Shown here: positions 17,095-25,615 of the stretch, one piece after another
Layout: the number at the start of each line of letters is the position of its first letter
Position numbering within the stretch: position 1 is the first letter of the stretch
Assembly: GCF_001019615.1 (NCBI RefSeq)
Contig: NZ_JNBQ01000031.1
Span: 1-43,234 of the forward strand
Reading direction: 5' to 3'
DNA: 43,234 bases
From: Cellulosimicrobium funkei
GTDB taxonomy: Bacteria > Actinomycetota > Actinomycetes > Actinomycetales > Cellulomonadaceae
Made by a program: the position numbers and the translations under genes
Notes under the pieces: model-generated
The model's database searches: none
Told to the model about the DNA's origin: nothing
What the model saw: only the letters and a program-made list of their open reading frames with translations

Positions 17095-18738
17095 TCACAG
17101 CGGGATGTTGCCGTGCTTCTTGGGCGGCAGGGTCGCGCGCTTGGTGCGCAGCGCCCGCAGCGCGCGCACGACCTGCACGCGCGTCTCCGACGGACGGATG
17201 ACCGCGTCGACGTACCCGCGCTCGGCGGCGTCCCAGGGGTTGACGATCGCGTCCTCGTACTCGGCGACGAGCCGGGCGCGCTCCGCCTCGACGTCGTCGC
17301 CCGCGTCCGCCGCGCGCTTGAGCGCCGCCCGCTGGAGGATGTTCACCGCACCGCCCGCGCCCATGACGGCGACCTGCGCCGTCGGCCACGCGAGGTTGAC
17401 GTCGGCGCCGAGCTGCTTGGAGCCCATGACGATGTACGCCCCGCCGTACGCCTTGCGCGTGATGACGGTGACGAGCGGGACCGTGGCCTCGGCGTACGCG
17501 TAGATGAGCTTCGCGCCGCGGCGGATGATGCCCTGGTGCTCCTGGTCGACGCCCGGCAGGAAGCCCGGGACGTCGACGAGCGTGAGCACGGGGATGTTGA
17601 ACGCGTCGCACGTGCGCACGAACCGGGCCGCCTTCTCCGCGGCGTCGATGTCGAGCGTGCCCGCCATCGCGAGCGGCTGGTTCGCGACGACGCCGACCGA
17701 CTGGCCCTCGACGTGCCCGAACCCGACCAGCACGTTCTTCGCGAACAGCGGCTGCACCTCGAGGAACGCGCCCTCGTCGAGCACGTGCTCGATCACCGTG
17801 CGCATGTCGTACGGCTGCGAGTCCGAGTCGGGCACGAGCGCGTCGAGCTCGAGGTCGTCCTCCGTGACGTCGAGCTCGACGTCGTCGGGCGGGAACGACG
17901 GTGCGTCCGAGAGGTTGTTCTGCGGCAGGTAGGACACGAGGTGGCGCACGTAGTCGATCGCGTCGTCCTCGTCGGCGCCGAGGTAGTGCGCGACGCCGGA
18001 CTTCTCGTTGTGCGTCAGGCCGCCGCCGAGCTCCTCGAAGCCCACGTCCTCGCCCGTCACCGCGCGGATCACGTCCGGTCCGGTGATGAACATGTTGGAC
18101 GTCTTGTCCGCCATGACGATGAAGTCCGTCAGGGCGGGGGAGTACACCGCGCCGCCCGCGCTCGGGCCGAGGATGAGCGAGATCTGCGGGATCACGCCCG
18201 ACGACGCGACGTTGCGGCGGAAGATCTCCGCGAACTGCGTGAGCGCCGCGACGCCCTCCTGGATGCGCGCGCCGCCGCCGTCGGAGATGCCGATCAGCGG
18301 CACGCCCGTGCGCAGCGCGAGGTCCTGCACCTTGGTGATCTTCTGGCCGTGCACCTCGCCGAGGCTCCCGCCGAACACGGTGAAGTCCTGGGAGTACACG
18401 CACACCTGGCGGCCGTCGATCGTGCCGTGGCCGACGACGACGCCGTCGCCCGCCAGGCGCTTCTTCTCGAGCCCGAAGTTGTGCGAGCGGTGCTTGGCGA
18501 AGGCGTCGAGCTCGACGAAGCTGCCCTCGTCGAGCAGCGCCTCGATGCGCTCGCGCGCCGTCTTCTTGCCGCGCGCGTGCTGCTTGGTCCGCGCCGCCTC
18601 CTCGGGCACCTCGGTCGCCTCGGCGCGGCGACGGTCGAGGTCGGCGAGCTTGGCCGCGGTGCCCACGAGGTGGGGCGCGTCGGGCGTTGTCGGGGGTGCC
18701 TCGGGCGTCGCGGGCGAGGTGGTCGCAGAGTCCGTCAC
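17095..18738 (-). CDS. accD: Acyl-CoA carboxylase beta subunit (carboxyltransferase)
   Basis: 547 residues, a biotin-dependent carboxyltransferase of the AccD5/PccB type that moves carboxyl from carboxybiotin to acyl-CoA. The N-half has [14 protein letters not shown] and [19 protein letters not shown]. The C-half has [22 protein letters not shown] and [23 protein letters not shown]. Residue I436 in YGGAYIVM occupies the position known from Streptomyces work to set acyl-CoA choice (Asp in propionyl-specific PccB, Ile in the acetyl-accepting enzyme), suggesting acetyl-CoA can be used. The frame stays open far upstream. GTG 18738 (VTDSATTS) was chosen because TAGGCT lies seven bases before it. 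It is the first gene of the carboxylase unit and divergent from birA. Confidence 0.95.
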   Translation of the reverse strand: MTDSATTSPATPEAPPTTPDAPHLVGTAAKLADLDRRRAEATEVPEEAARTKQHARGKKTARERIEALLDEGSFVELDAFAKHRSHNFGLEKKRLAGDGVVVGHGTIDGRQVCVYSQDFTVFGGSLGEVHGQKITKVQDLALRTGVPLIGISDGGGARIQEGVAALTQFAEIFRRNVASSGVIPQISLILGPSAGGAVYSPALTDFIVMADKTSNMFITGPDVIRAVTGEDVGFEELGGGLTHNEKSGVAHYLGADEDDAIDYVRHLVSYLPQNNLSDAPSFPPDDVELDVTEDDLELDALVPDSDSQPYDMRTVIEHVLDEGAFLEVQPLFAKNVLVGFGHVEGQSVGVVANQPLAMAGTLDIDAAEKAARFVRTCDAFNIPVLTLVDVPGFLPGVDQEHQGIIRRGAKLIYAYAEATVPLVTVITRKAYGGAYIVMGSKQLGADVNLAWPTAQVAVMGAGGAVNILQRAALKRAADAGDDVEAERARLVAEYEDAIVNPWDAAERGYVDAVIRPSETRVQVVRALRALRTKRATLPPKKHGNIPL

Positions 18739-18745
18739 GGACCCG

Positions 18746-18770
18746 AGCCTAGTTGGCGGGTGGCGCCAAC
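18746..18770 (-). promoter_or_regulatory. accD promoter with perfect 7-5-7 inverted repeat
   Basis: On the minus strand the -10-like TAGGCT (18746-18751) lies seven bases before the accD GTG, so transcription is probably leaderless. Directly upstream is the perfect inverted repeat GTTGGCG-5-CGCCAAC (18752-18770), which would sit between -35 and -10. That is a classic repressor position. It also lies in the accD-birA divergent region, so a fatty-acid or biotin regulator is a reasonable guess. No known operator was recognised. Confidence 0.5.
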
Positions 18771-18915
18771 TCGATGCGGGCGACACCAGCACGGCCGGGT
18801 CGGGTCTTGGTGGGTGTCGACAAACCCGACGCGGGCGCCCGGGCGGTGCCGCCGGGCGCCCGGGCCGCCCGCGCCGACCTCGTGCCGGACGGTCGCGTGC
18901 GGGAGGATGACGGGC

Positions 18916-19830
18916 ATGGCGAGCGCGCGCGAGGACGAGACCGGGCCCGACGGCGGGGGGCGGCCCCCGCTGCGGGCGGAGTTCCTGCGGGAGCTGCTCG
19001 TGGCGCCCGCGGGGCCGCTCGCCCGGCTCGAGGTCGTCCCCGAGTCGGCCTCGACGAACGCCGAGCTCGCCCGTGCGGTCGCCGCCGACCCGGGTGCCTG
19101 GCCGGCGCCGGCGCTCCTCGTCGCCGAGCACCAGCCCGGAGGCCGCGGCCGGCTGGGGCGCCCGTGGACGACGCCGCCGCGCGCCGCGCTGCTCGGCTCG
19201 CTCCTCCTGCGCCCCGAGGTGCCGCGCGACGCGCTCAGCTGGCTCCCGCTCCTCGCCGGGCTCGCCACCGCCCGCGCCCTGCGTGCGACCGCCGGGGTCG
19301 ACGCCGTCGTCAAGTGGCCGAACGACGTGCTCGTGCCGGACCCGGGCGTCGCGCCGGGGTCGCTGGACGTCGCGTCGGCGGAGGGCGGCGACCAGGCGCC
19401 GCTGCGCAAGGTCGCCGGCATCCTCGCGGAGGTGCTGCCCGACGGCGGCGTCGTCGTCGGCGTCGGGCTCAACGTCTCCCAGGAGCGCGACGAGCTGCCC
19501 GTGCCCACGGCCACCTCGCTCGCTCTGGCGGGGGCGGCGACGACCGACCGGGAGGTCGTGCTCGTCGCCCTCCACGAGGCGTTCGGCGAGGTCCTGCTGC
19601 GCTGGCAGGACGCCGGGGGCGACGCCCGTGCGGCCGGGCTCGACGCCGACTGCGCCGAGGTGAGCGCCACGCTCGGGACGCGCGTGCGCGTCGAGCGCGT
19701 CGGGGGCGGCGACGTCGTCGGGCTCGCGACCGGGCTCGCGCCCGACGGCGGCCTGGTGGTGCGCGAGGACGACGGGACGACGAGCGTCCACCACAGCGGC
19801 GACGTCCACCACCTGCGCCCGCACGAGTGA
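18916..19830 (+). CDS. birA: Biotin--[acetyl-CoA-carboxylase] ligase BirA
   Basis: 304-residue biotin protein ligase that activates biotin as biotinyl-AMP and attaches it to the lysine of AccA. Motifs in order: [10 protein letters not shown] (residues 44-52), the biotinyl-AMP loop GRGRLGRPW (76-84), KWPNDVL (133-139), RKVAGILAE (164-172) and VVGVGLNV (180-187). A C-terminal SH3-like part follows. There is no N-terminal helix-turn-helix, so this is a monofunctional ligase rather than a biotin repressor. The ATG at 18916 has GGGAGGA eight bases upstream; an ATG nine bases earlier lies too close to that site. It is divergent from accD, which places modifier and substrate complex together. Confidence 0.93.
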   Translation: MASAREDETGPDGGGRPPLRAEFLRELLVAPAGPLARLEVVPESASTNAELARAVAADPGAWPAPALLVAEHQPGGRGRLGRPWTTPPRAALLGSLLLRPEVPRDALSWLPLLAGLATARALRATAGVDAVVKWPNDVLVPDPGVAPGSLDVASAEGGDQAPLRKVAGILAEVLPDGGVVVGVGLNVSQERDELPVPTATSLALAGAATTDREVVLVALHEAFGEVLLRWQDAGGDARAAGLDADCAEVSATLGTRVRVERVGGGDVVGLATGLAPDGGLVVREDDGTTSVHHSGDVHHLRPHE

Positions 19831-19842
19831 CGGCCTGCGTCC

Positions 19843-19929
19843 GAGATCGGCGGTCCGGGACGACATCGGCGGTCACGACCGCCGATCTCGCGCGCCACCG
19901 CCGATCTCGCGCGCGAACGCCGAGCTCGC
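19843..19929. repeat. Intergenic repeat cluster based on CCGCCGATCTCGCGCGC
   Basis: Five copies or part-copies of one motif fill the gap between birA and the cyclase. Two are inverted (GAGATCGGCGGT at 19843-19854, ATCGGCGGTC at 19865-19874). Two are direct, full-length and identical over 18 bases (19878-19895 and 19897-19914). A degenerate copy lies at 19917-19929. The direct copies are spaced 19-20 bases apart. ATCGGCGGTC and GACCGCCGAT (19877-19886) form a 10-bp hairpin that may end the birA transcript. It looks like a REP-style extragenic repeat. Confidence 0.6.
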
Positions 19930-19942
19930 CCGGGCCGAGGAA

Positions 19943-19948
19943 TAGGAT
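19943..19948 (+). promoter_or_regulatory. -10 element for the cyclase gene (leaderless)
   Basis: TAGGAT ends six bases before the GTG at 19955, which has no Shine-Dalgarno. Spacing and sequence fit a sigma70-type -10 producing a leaderless mRNA. It abuts the repeat cluster, which would occupy the -35 region. Confidence 0.5.
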
Positions 19949-19954
19949 CGCCGG

Positions 19955-21043
19955 GTGCCCGTGGACCCTGAGCAGAACGAGCCCGTCGCCACCGCCCCGT
20001 CCCCGAACGGCGGGGAGGGCGGCGAGCCCGCCCCGGACACCGAGGCGACGGAGGCGGTGCTCGACGAGGCGCTGCTGGGCGGCCCCCGCACCCTCACCGT
20101 CGAGCGGCTCGCCGAGCGCGCCGGCGTCGGCGAGGACCGGGTCCGCGCCTACTGGCAGGCGCTGGGCCTGCCGCTCACCGAGGGCGAGGAGCACGCGTTC
20201 ACCGAGAAGGACGCGCAGGCGCTCGCGGACGTGTTCGCCTTCGCCGAGACGGAGCGGCTCGACGAGCGCGCGCTGACGACCCTCATCCGCTCCACCGGGC
20301 ACACGACCGAGCGGCTCGTGCTCTGGCAGGTCGAGGCGCTCGTCGAGCACCTGACGCGCCGGTTCGACCTCGACGACACGAGCGCGCGCCTGCTCGTCCT
20401 CGACCGGCTGCCCGAGCTCGCGCCCGTCCTCGAGGAGCAGCTCCTGCACGCCTGGCGCCGCCAGCTCGCGGCGGTCGCCGGGAGGTTCGCGGTCGAGTTC
20501 TCGGACGCGCGCGCGACCGCGGTCGACGAGCACGAGCTCCCGCTCCCGCGCGCGGTCGGGTTCGCGGACATCGTCTCCTTCACGCAGCGCACGCGCGGGC
20601 TGGGGTCGAGCGAGCTCGCGGAGTTCGTCCAGCTCTTCGAGACGAGCGCGCGCGACGTCATCACTGCCGCGGGAGGTCGCGTCGTCAAGACGATCGGCGA
20701 CGCGGTGCTCTACGTCGCCGACGACGTCGCCACCGGGGCGCGCGTCGCGCTCGGCCTCGCCGAGGCCGGCGGACGGGAGGAGGACGTCGACGTCCCGCCC
20801 GTCCGCGTGAGCCTCGTGTGGGGCCGGGTGCTCTCGCGGTTCGGCGACGTGTTCGGTCCGAGCGTCAACCTCGCCGCCCGCCTGGTGGACATCGCCGAGC
20901 CGACGACGGTCCTCGTCGACCGCGACACCGCCGGCCTGCTCGCGGGCGACCAGCGCTTCGCGCTCACGGCGCAGCCCGAGACCGAGGTGCAGGGGCTCGG
21001 CACGATCGAGCCCGTGCGCCTCCAGTGGGCCTACCGCGGCTGA
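19955..21043 (+). CDS. Class III adenylate/guanylate cyclase
   Basis: 362-residue soluble nucleotidyl cyclase. Residues about 40-130 form a helical, MerR-like region (LTVERLAERAGVGEDRVRAYWQALGLPL), common in actinobacterial cyclases. The catalytic domain runs from about 195 to the end. Metal-binding aspartates are visible as D205 (VGFADIVSFT) and D249 (KTIGDAVLYV). K245 lies before the second, and D298 with N305 and R309 in GDVFGPSVNLAARL supply the base-recognition and transition-state residues, so it should be active. Lys with Asp at these positions favours ATP, hence cAMP, over GTP. No membrane segment is present. The input signal is unknown. Confidence 0.9.
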   Translation: MPVDPEQNEPVATAPSPNGGEGGEPAPDTEATEAVLDEALLGGPRTLTVERLAERAGVGEDRVRAYWQALGLPLTEGEEHAFTEKDAQALADVFAFAETERLDERALTTLIRSTGHTTERLVLWQVEALVEHLTRRFDLDDTSARLLVLDRLPELAPVLEEQLLHAWRRQLAAVAGRFAVEFSDARATAVDEHELPLPRAVGFADIVSFTQRTRGLGSSELAEFVQLFETSARDVITAAGGRVVKTIGDAVLYVADDVATGARVALGLAEAGGREEDVDVPPVRVSLVWGRVLSRFGDVFGPSVNLAARLVDIAEPTTVLVDRDTAGLLAGDQRFALTAQPETEVQGLGTIEPVRLQWAYRG

Positions 21044-21067
21044 CGGCCTGCCGGCGCAGCGAGCGGG

Positions 21068-21835
21068 TCAGACGGCCTCGAGCAGGCCGGGCCCGTCGTT
21101 GGTCACGGAGTTGACCAGGGTCGAGATCTCGCGCGCGACCATCGGGACGTCGTCGTGCGGGCCGCCGAGCCCGAGCAGGTCGGCCGCCCCGCGAGCGTCG
21201 ACCGCCGGGTCGAGCCACGCGTCCCACGCGTCGGCGGGCAGGGCGAGCGGCATCCGGTCGTGGATCTCGGCGAGGTACGGCGCCGCGTCCGTCGTGATGA
21301 TCGTCGTCGAGACGAGCCAGCGGTCGGGGTCGTCGTCCGCCTTGGTCCGGTCGCGCCAGAACTCGTAGAGCCCGGCGAACGCGGCGCTCTCGCCGTCGCC
21401 CGGCGCGATCCAGTACGGCTGCTTGGGCACCTTGCCCCGGCGCGCGGGCGCGCCCGCGGACCCGGCCGGGGACGCGCCGTCGGGCAGGACGCGCCACTCG
21501 TAGTAGCCGTCCGCGGGCACGAGGCAGCGACGGACGCCGAACGGCTTGGCGAACGCCGGCTTGTCGAGGATCGACTCCGCGCGCGCGTTGATCATGCGCG
21601 CGCCGCCCTTGGGGTCCTTGGACCACGACGGCACGAGGCCCCAGCGCGCGAGGCGCAGCGAGCGCCGGACCTCGCCCGTGTCCTTGGCCGCGCGCTCGAC
21701 GACGATCCGCACGGGGTCCGTCGGCGCGAGGTTCCACGACGGCGGCAGGAGCCGCGCGTCGTCGGCCACGTCCGCGATCGCGAACTCGTCCGCGAGATCC
21801 TGCGCGTCCCGGAAGGAGGCATAGCGTCCGCACAT
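21068..21835 (-). CDS. SRAP-domain protein (HMCES/YedK family)
   Basis: 255 residues. SRAP proteins form a covalent thiazolidine crosslink with abasic sites in single-stranded DNA through the N-terminal cysteine. MCGRYASF places the catalytic Cys at position 2, as required after methionine removal. Other family marks are PSWNLAPTDPVRIV, ARWGLVPSWSKDP, MINARAESI, RRCLVPADGYYEWR and EIHDRMPLALP. It is somewhat longer than E. coli YedK (222) because of an Ala/Gly/Pro-rich insertion after YYEWRVLPDG. The frame stays open upstream, but ATG 21835 is fixed by the Cys2 requirement. GGAGG sits too close to serve as a normal Shine-Dalgarno. It is convergent with the cyclase gene, 24 bases apart. Confidence 0.92.
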   Translation of the reverse strand: MCGRYASFRDAQDLADEFAIADVADDARLLPPSWNLAPTDPVRIVVERAAKDTGEVRRSLRLARWGLVPSWSKDPKGGARMINARAESILDKPAFAKPFGVRRCLVPADGYYEWRVLPDGASPAGSAGAPARRGKVPKQPYWIAPGDGESAAFAGLYEFWRDRTKADDDPDRWLVSTTIITTDAAPYLAEIHDRMPLALPADAWDAWLDPAVDARGAADLLGLGGPHDDVPMVAREISTLVNSVTNDGPGLLEAV

Positions 21836-21925
21836 GCCTCCAGCCTGCCGCACGCCACCCACGCGCGGGCCGTGAGGGAGAGCAGGCTCACGCCCGGAGC
21901 GCCGCGTCCCGCACGATCGAATCGA

Positions 21926-21931
21926 TACGAT
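21926..21931 (+). promoter_or_regulatory. -10 element for the Bcr/CflA transporter (leaderless)
   Basis: TACGAT ends seven bases before the ATG at 21939. An earlier in-frame ATG at 21930 overlaps this hexamer and is therefore an unlikely start. No Shine-Dalgarno is present. Confidence 0.5.
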
Positions 21932-21938
21932 GGACGCC

Positions 21939-23174
21939 ATGCCCTCTTCCTCGGTCGACCCCGCCGTGCCCCGACCGAGATCGTCCGCCCGCTGGGTGCT
22001 GCTCCTCGGCGCGCTCGCCACGCTCCCCGCGCTCACGGTCGACATGTACCTCCCGCTGCTGCCCGAGGTCGGCGCCGACCTCGGCGCCCCGGACTCCCTC
22101 GCGCAGCTCACGCTCTCCGCCATGCTGGTCGGCGGGGCCGTCGGGCAGCTCGTCATCGGTCCCCTCTCCGACCGGTACGGTCGCCGCCTGCCCGTCCTCG
22201 TCGGCCTGTCGCTGCACGTCGTGACCTCGATCCTGTGCGCGATGGCACCCAACATCGGGATCCTCATCGGGCTGCGCGTACTCCAGGGCTTCTTCAACGC
22301 CTCCGCGTCCGTCGTCGCGATCGCCGCCATCCGCGACCGCTTCACCGGCTCCGACGCCGCGCGCATCCTCTCGCGGCTCATGCTCGTCATCGGGCTCGCG
22401 CCCCTCCTCGCGCCGTCGCTGGGGTCGTTCATCGGCGCGCACGCCTCGTGGCACGCGGTGTTCTGGGTGCTCGCGGCCGCCGGGCTCGCGCTCGCCGCCG
22501 TCGTCCTGCTCTGGATGCCGGAGTCGCTCCCGGTCGAGCGGCGGCGCCCCGCCGGGGCGCGCACCGTCCTGCGCGGCTACGCGAGCCTCCTGCGCGACCG
22601 CCACTTCGTCGCGCTCGCCGTCCTGCCCGGGCTCGGCCAGGCCGTGCTCATGAGCTACGTCGTCGGCTCGCCGTTCGTGCTCCAGGAGGGGTACGGGCTC
22701 AGCCACGGCCAGTTCGCGCTGCTGTTCGCGGTCAACGGCGTCGGCCTCGTGCTCTCCGCGCAGGCGAACGCCGCGCTCGTGCGTCGCGTGGCGCCCATGC
22801 GCCTGCTGCGTGTCGCGCTCGTCGTGCAAGGAGTGTTCACGGTGGGGTTGCTCGTGGTCGCCCTGACCGGCGCGGGCGGCATCGTCGGCATCGTCGCCGC
22901 ACTGTTCCTCGTCCTGTCGATGCAGGGCATGATCCCGGCGAACGCGTCGGCGCTCGCGCTCACCCGCCACGGCGAGATCGCAGGCACCGCCGCGGCCGTC
23001 ATCGGGGCGTTCCAGTCCGGGGTCGCCGGGCTCGTGAGCCCGCTCGTCGGCGTGCTCGGGGGCGACGCCGTCGCGATGGCGACCGTCATGCTCGGCGCGG
23101 TCGTCGCGTCGCTCCTCGTGCTCGCCCTCGCGACGCCCGCGTTCCGTCGGGGCGGCTGGCACACGCCGGTCTGA
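21939..23174 (+). CDS. Bcr/CflA-type multidrug efflux MFS transporter
   Basis: 411-residue, twelve-helix transporter of the DHA1 Bcr/CflA branch (bicyclomycin, chloramphenicol or similar export). The N-terminal LPALTVDMYLPLLPEVGADL is the hallmark of this group. It is followed by MLVGGAVGQLVIGPLSDRYGRR with motif A, LRVLQGFFNASASVVAIAAIRD (motif C-like), and LAPLLAPSLGSFIG. The second half has MQGMIPANASALALTRHGEIAGTAAAVIG. Substrate is unknown. The ATG at 21939 was preferred over that at 21930 on promoter grounds. It is divergent from the SRAP gene; no regulator is adjacent. Confidence 0.9.
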   Translation: MPSSSVDPAVPRPRSSARWVLLLGALATLPALTVDMYLPLLPEVGADLGAPDSLAQLTLSAMLVGGAVGQLVIGPLSDRYGRRLPVLVGLSLHVVTSILCAMAPNIGILIGLRVLQGFFNASASVVAIAAIRDRFTGSDAARILSRLMLVIGLAPLLAPSLGSFIGAHASWHAVFWVLAAAGLALAAVVLLWMPESLPVERRRPAGARTVLRGYASLLRDRHFVALAVLPGLGQAVLMSYVVGSPFVLQEGYGLSHGQFALLFAVNGVGLVLSAQANAALVRRVAPMRLLRVALVVQGVFTVGLLVVALTGAGGIVGIVAALFLVLSMQGMIPANASALALTRHGEIAGTAAAVIGAFQSGVAGLVSPLVGVLGGDAVAMATVMLGAVVASLLVLALATPAFRRGGWHTPV

Positions 23175-23259
23175 CGGTCACCGGCGCGCCACGCGCTCGT
23201 CGACCACCCGTCGCCCGCCCGCAACCCCCGCGTCGCCGGGCGGCGCTTGGCTGGTTCCC

Positions 23260-25524
23260 ATGAGACCCACAGCCGTGCTCAAGGTCGCCGCCGCGCTCAC
23301 CGCCGCCGTCGCCGTCGCGCTGACGCCCTCCGCGACGGCGCTCGCCGCCGCACCGAGCGGCCTCGCCGCCCGCCCCGGCGAGGGGGCCGGCCCCGGCCGC
23401 ACGACCGCCGTCGTCCCCACGCTCGTCGCCCGCGCGACGCTGTCCGCCGACCACCTGGAGGACGGGCCGCCGTCCGGCGCGCTCGCGACCCCCACCAACG
23501 GCCGTCAGGGGCCGTTCGACGGCCAGGTGATCCCGGGTTTCTCGGCCATGATCGACAACGGCGACGGGACGTTCTGGGCTCAGCCGGACAACGGGTTCGG
23601 CGCGAAGGGCAACTCGGCCGACTTCCTCCTGCGCCTCTACCGCGTCACGCCCCGCTGGGAGACGGCGCGCGGCGGCGCCGGCGAGATCGAGGTGGGCGAG
23701 CACCTCTCGCTGCGCGACCCGGACCACCACGTCGACTTCCCGATCGTCCACGAGGACACCGACGAGCGGCTCCTCACGGGCGCCGACTTCGACATCGAGT
23801 CCGTCGTGCGCGCGAAGGACGGCACCTTCTGGATCGGGGAGGAGTTCGGGCCCTTCCTGCTGCACGTCGACGCGACGGGCGCGCTCCTCGCCCCGCCCGT
23901 GCCGTTCCCCGACGGGAAGTCGCCCGCCAACCCCTACCTCGCGCCGGGCGAGACGCCGCGCGTCGGGTCGAGCCGCGGGTTCGAGGCGCTCGCGGGGTCG
24001 CGCGACGGCCGCTACCTGTACCCGGTGCTCGAGGGCGCTCTCGTCGGCGACGACCCGCGCGACCGCGTCGTGCGCCAGTTCGACACGCGCGCGGGCCGGT
24101 ACACCGACCGCACCTGGACCTACCGCGTGGACACCGACGCCAACGTCGTGGGCGACGCGTTCCTGGTCCGCGGCGACGAGCTCCTGCTCGTCGAGCGCGA
24201 CGACTTCGACGGCGAGCAGTCCGTGACCAAGCGCGTGTACCGGGTCGACCTGAGCGAGAGCGACCGGTCGGGGCACCTTGAGAAGGAGCTCGTGCTCGAC
24301 GCGCTGAAGATCGCGAACCCTCATGGCCTCGGCGCGGGCGACGGCTACGGCACCGGCGACCCGTTCTCGCTGCCCGTGCAGTCGTTCGAGACCGTCGTCC
24401 AGCTCCGCGACGGCCGTCTGCTGCTCGCGAACGACAACAACTACCCGGGCAACGACGCGCGCGTGCCCGGCACCCCCGACGACACCGAGATGGTCCTCGT
24501 CGACCTGCGGCGCGAGCGCGTCGCGACCGACGACGTGACCGTCGTCGGGCACCGCGGCGCGAGCGGCTACCGCCCCGAGCACACGCTCGCCGCGTACGAG
24601 CAGGCGATCCTCCAGTGTGCCGACTTCATCGAGCCCGACGTCGTCGCCACCCAGGACGGCGTGCTCGTCGCCCGGCACGAGAACGAGATCGGGGGCACGA
24701 CGAACGTCGCGCAGCACCCGGAGTTCGCCGACCGCCGCACGACGAAGACGATCGACGGCACAACCGTCACCGGGTGGTTCACGGAGGACTTCACGCTTGC
24801 CGAGCTGCGCACCCTGCGCGCGAAGGAGCGGATCCCGGCCGTCCGCCCGCAGAGCACGGCGTTCGACGGCCTCTACCCGGTCCCGACCCTCGCCGAGGTC
24901 CTCGACCTCGCCCGGCACTCCGAGACGTGCGACGGGAAGCAGGTCGGGGTGTACCCCGAGACCAAGCACCCGACCTACTTCGACTCGGTCGGGCTGTCGC
25001 TCGAGGAGCCGCTCGTCGCCGCGCTGCGCGACGCCGGGCTCGACTCACGCAAGGCGCCCGTCACCGTGCAGTCGTTCGAGACGGGCAACCTGCGCGAGCT
25101 CGACCGCCTGACGAAGGTCGACCTCGCGCAGCTCGTCAGCAGCTCCGGCGCCCCCTACGACCTCGTCGCCGCAGGCGACCCGCGCACGTACGCCGACCTC
25201 GTCACGCGCACCGGCCTGCGGGAGATCGCGCGGTACGCCGACGGGGTCGGGCTCGAGAAGAACGTCATGATCCCGCGTCGCGCCGACGGGACGCTCGGCA
25301 CGCCGACGTCGGTCATCCGTGACGCGCACCGCGCGGGTCTGGAGGTCCACGGGTGGACCTTCCGCGCGGAGAACCAGTTCCTGCCCGCGGAGCACCGCTC
25401 GAGCGCCGACCCGGCCGCGTACGGCGACCTCGCTGGCGAGGTCCGCGTCTTCCTCGACGCGGGCATGGACGGGTTCTTCACCGACCAGCCGGACCTCGGG
25501 GTCGCTGCCGTGCACGACCGCTGA
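23260..25524 (+). CDS. Secreted phytase-like esterase / glycerophosphodiester phosphodiesterase fusion
   Basis: 754 residues, two enzymatic domains behind a signal peptide (MRPTAVLKVAAALTAAVAVA, cleavage near residue 29). Residues about 55-420 match the esterase-like phytase domain (PF13449): GFSAMIDNGDGTFWAQPDNGFG, WIGEEFGPFLLHVD, SRGFEALAGSRDGRYLYPVLEG, LLANDNNYPGNDAR. Residues about 428-745 are a GDPD domain (PF03009): VVGHRGASGYRPEHTLAAY with H431, IEPDVVATQDGVLVARHE with the metal-binding Glu and Asp, and FTDQPDLG at the end. GDPDs split glycerophosphodiesters into glycerol-3-phosphate and an alcohol, so a role in phosphate scavenging from phytate-like or lipid material outside the cell is likely. 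The start lacks a clear Shine-Dalgarno. The LCP gene follows after 91 bases. Confidence 0.88.
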   Translation: MRPTAVLKVAAALTAAVAVALTPSATALAAAPSGLAARPGEGAGPGRTTAVVPTLVARATLSADHLEDGPPSGALATPTNGRQGPFDGQVIPGFSAMIDNGDGTFWAQPDNGFGAKGNSADFLLRLYRVTPRWETARGGAGEIEVGEHLSLRDPDHHVDFPIVHEDTDERLLTGADFDIESVVRAKDGTFWIGEEFGPFLLHVDATGALLAPPVPFPDGKSPANPYLAPGETPRVGSSRGFEALAGSRDGRYLYPVLEGALVGDDPRDRVVRQFDTRAGRYTDRTWTYRVDTDANVVGDAFLVRGDELLLVERDDFDGEQSVTKRVYRVDLSESDRSGHLEKELVLDALKIANPHGLGAGDGYGTGDPFSLPVQSFETVVQLRDGRLLLANDNNYPGNDARVPGTPDDTEMVLVDLRRERVATDDVTVVGHRGASGYRPEHTLAAYEQAILQCADFIEPDVVATQDGVLVARHENEIGGTTNVAQHPEFADRRTTKTIDGTTVTGWFTEDFTLAELRTLRAKERIPAVRPQSTAFDGLYPVPTLAEVLDLARHSETCDGKQVGVYPETKHPTYFDSVGLSLEEPLVAALRDAGLDSRKAPVTVQSFETGNLRELDRLTKVDLAQLVSSSGAPYDLVAAGDPRTYADLVTRTGLREIARYADGVGLEKNVMIPRRADGTLGTPTSVIRDAHRAGLEVHGWTFRAENQFLPAEHRSSADPAAYGDLAGEVRVFLDAGMDGFFTDQPDLGVAAVHDR

Positions 25525-25603
25525 CGCCCCCGCAGGTCCGTCCTTCGCCGCCCTTTCACACGTCCTCCTGCTGGTTCAGCGCACGCATCCACGCCGCACC
25601 CTT

Positions 25604-25609
25604 TACCCT
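25604..25609 (+). promoter_or_regulatory. -10 element for the LCP gene (leaderless)
   Basis: TACCCT ends six bases before the GTG at 25616, and no Shine-Dalgarno is present. The reading frame stays open well upstream, so this element helps to fix the start. Confidence 0.5.
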
Positions 25610-25615
25610 CAGACC

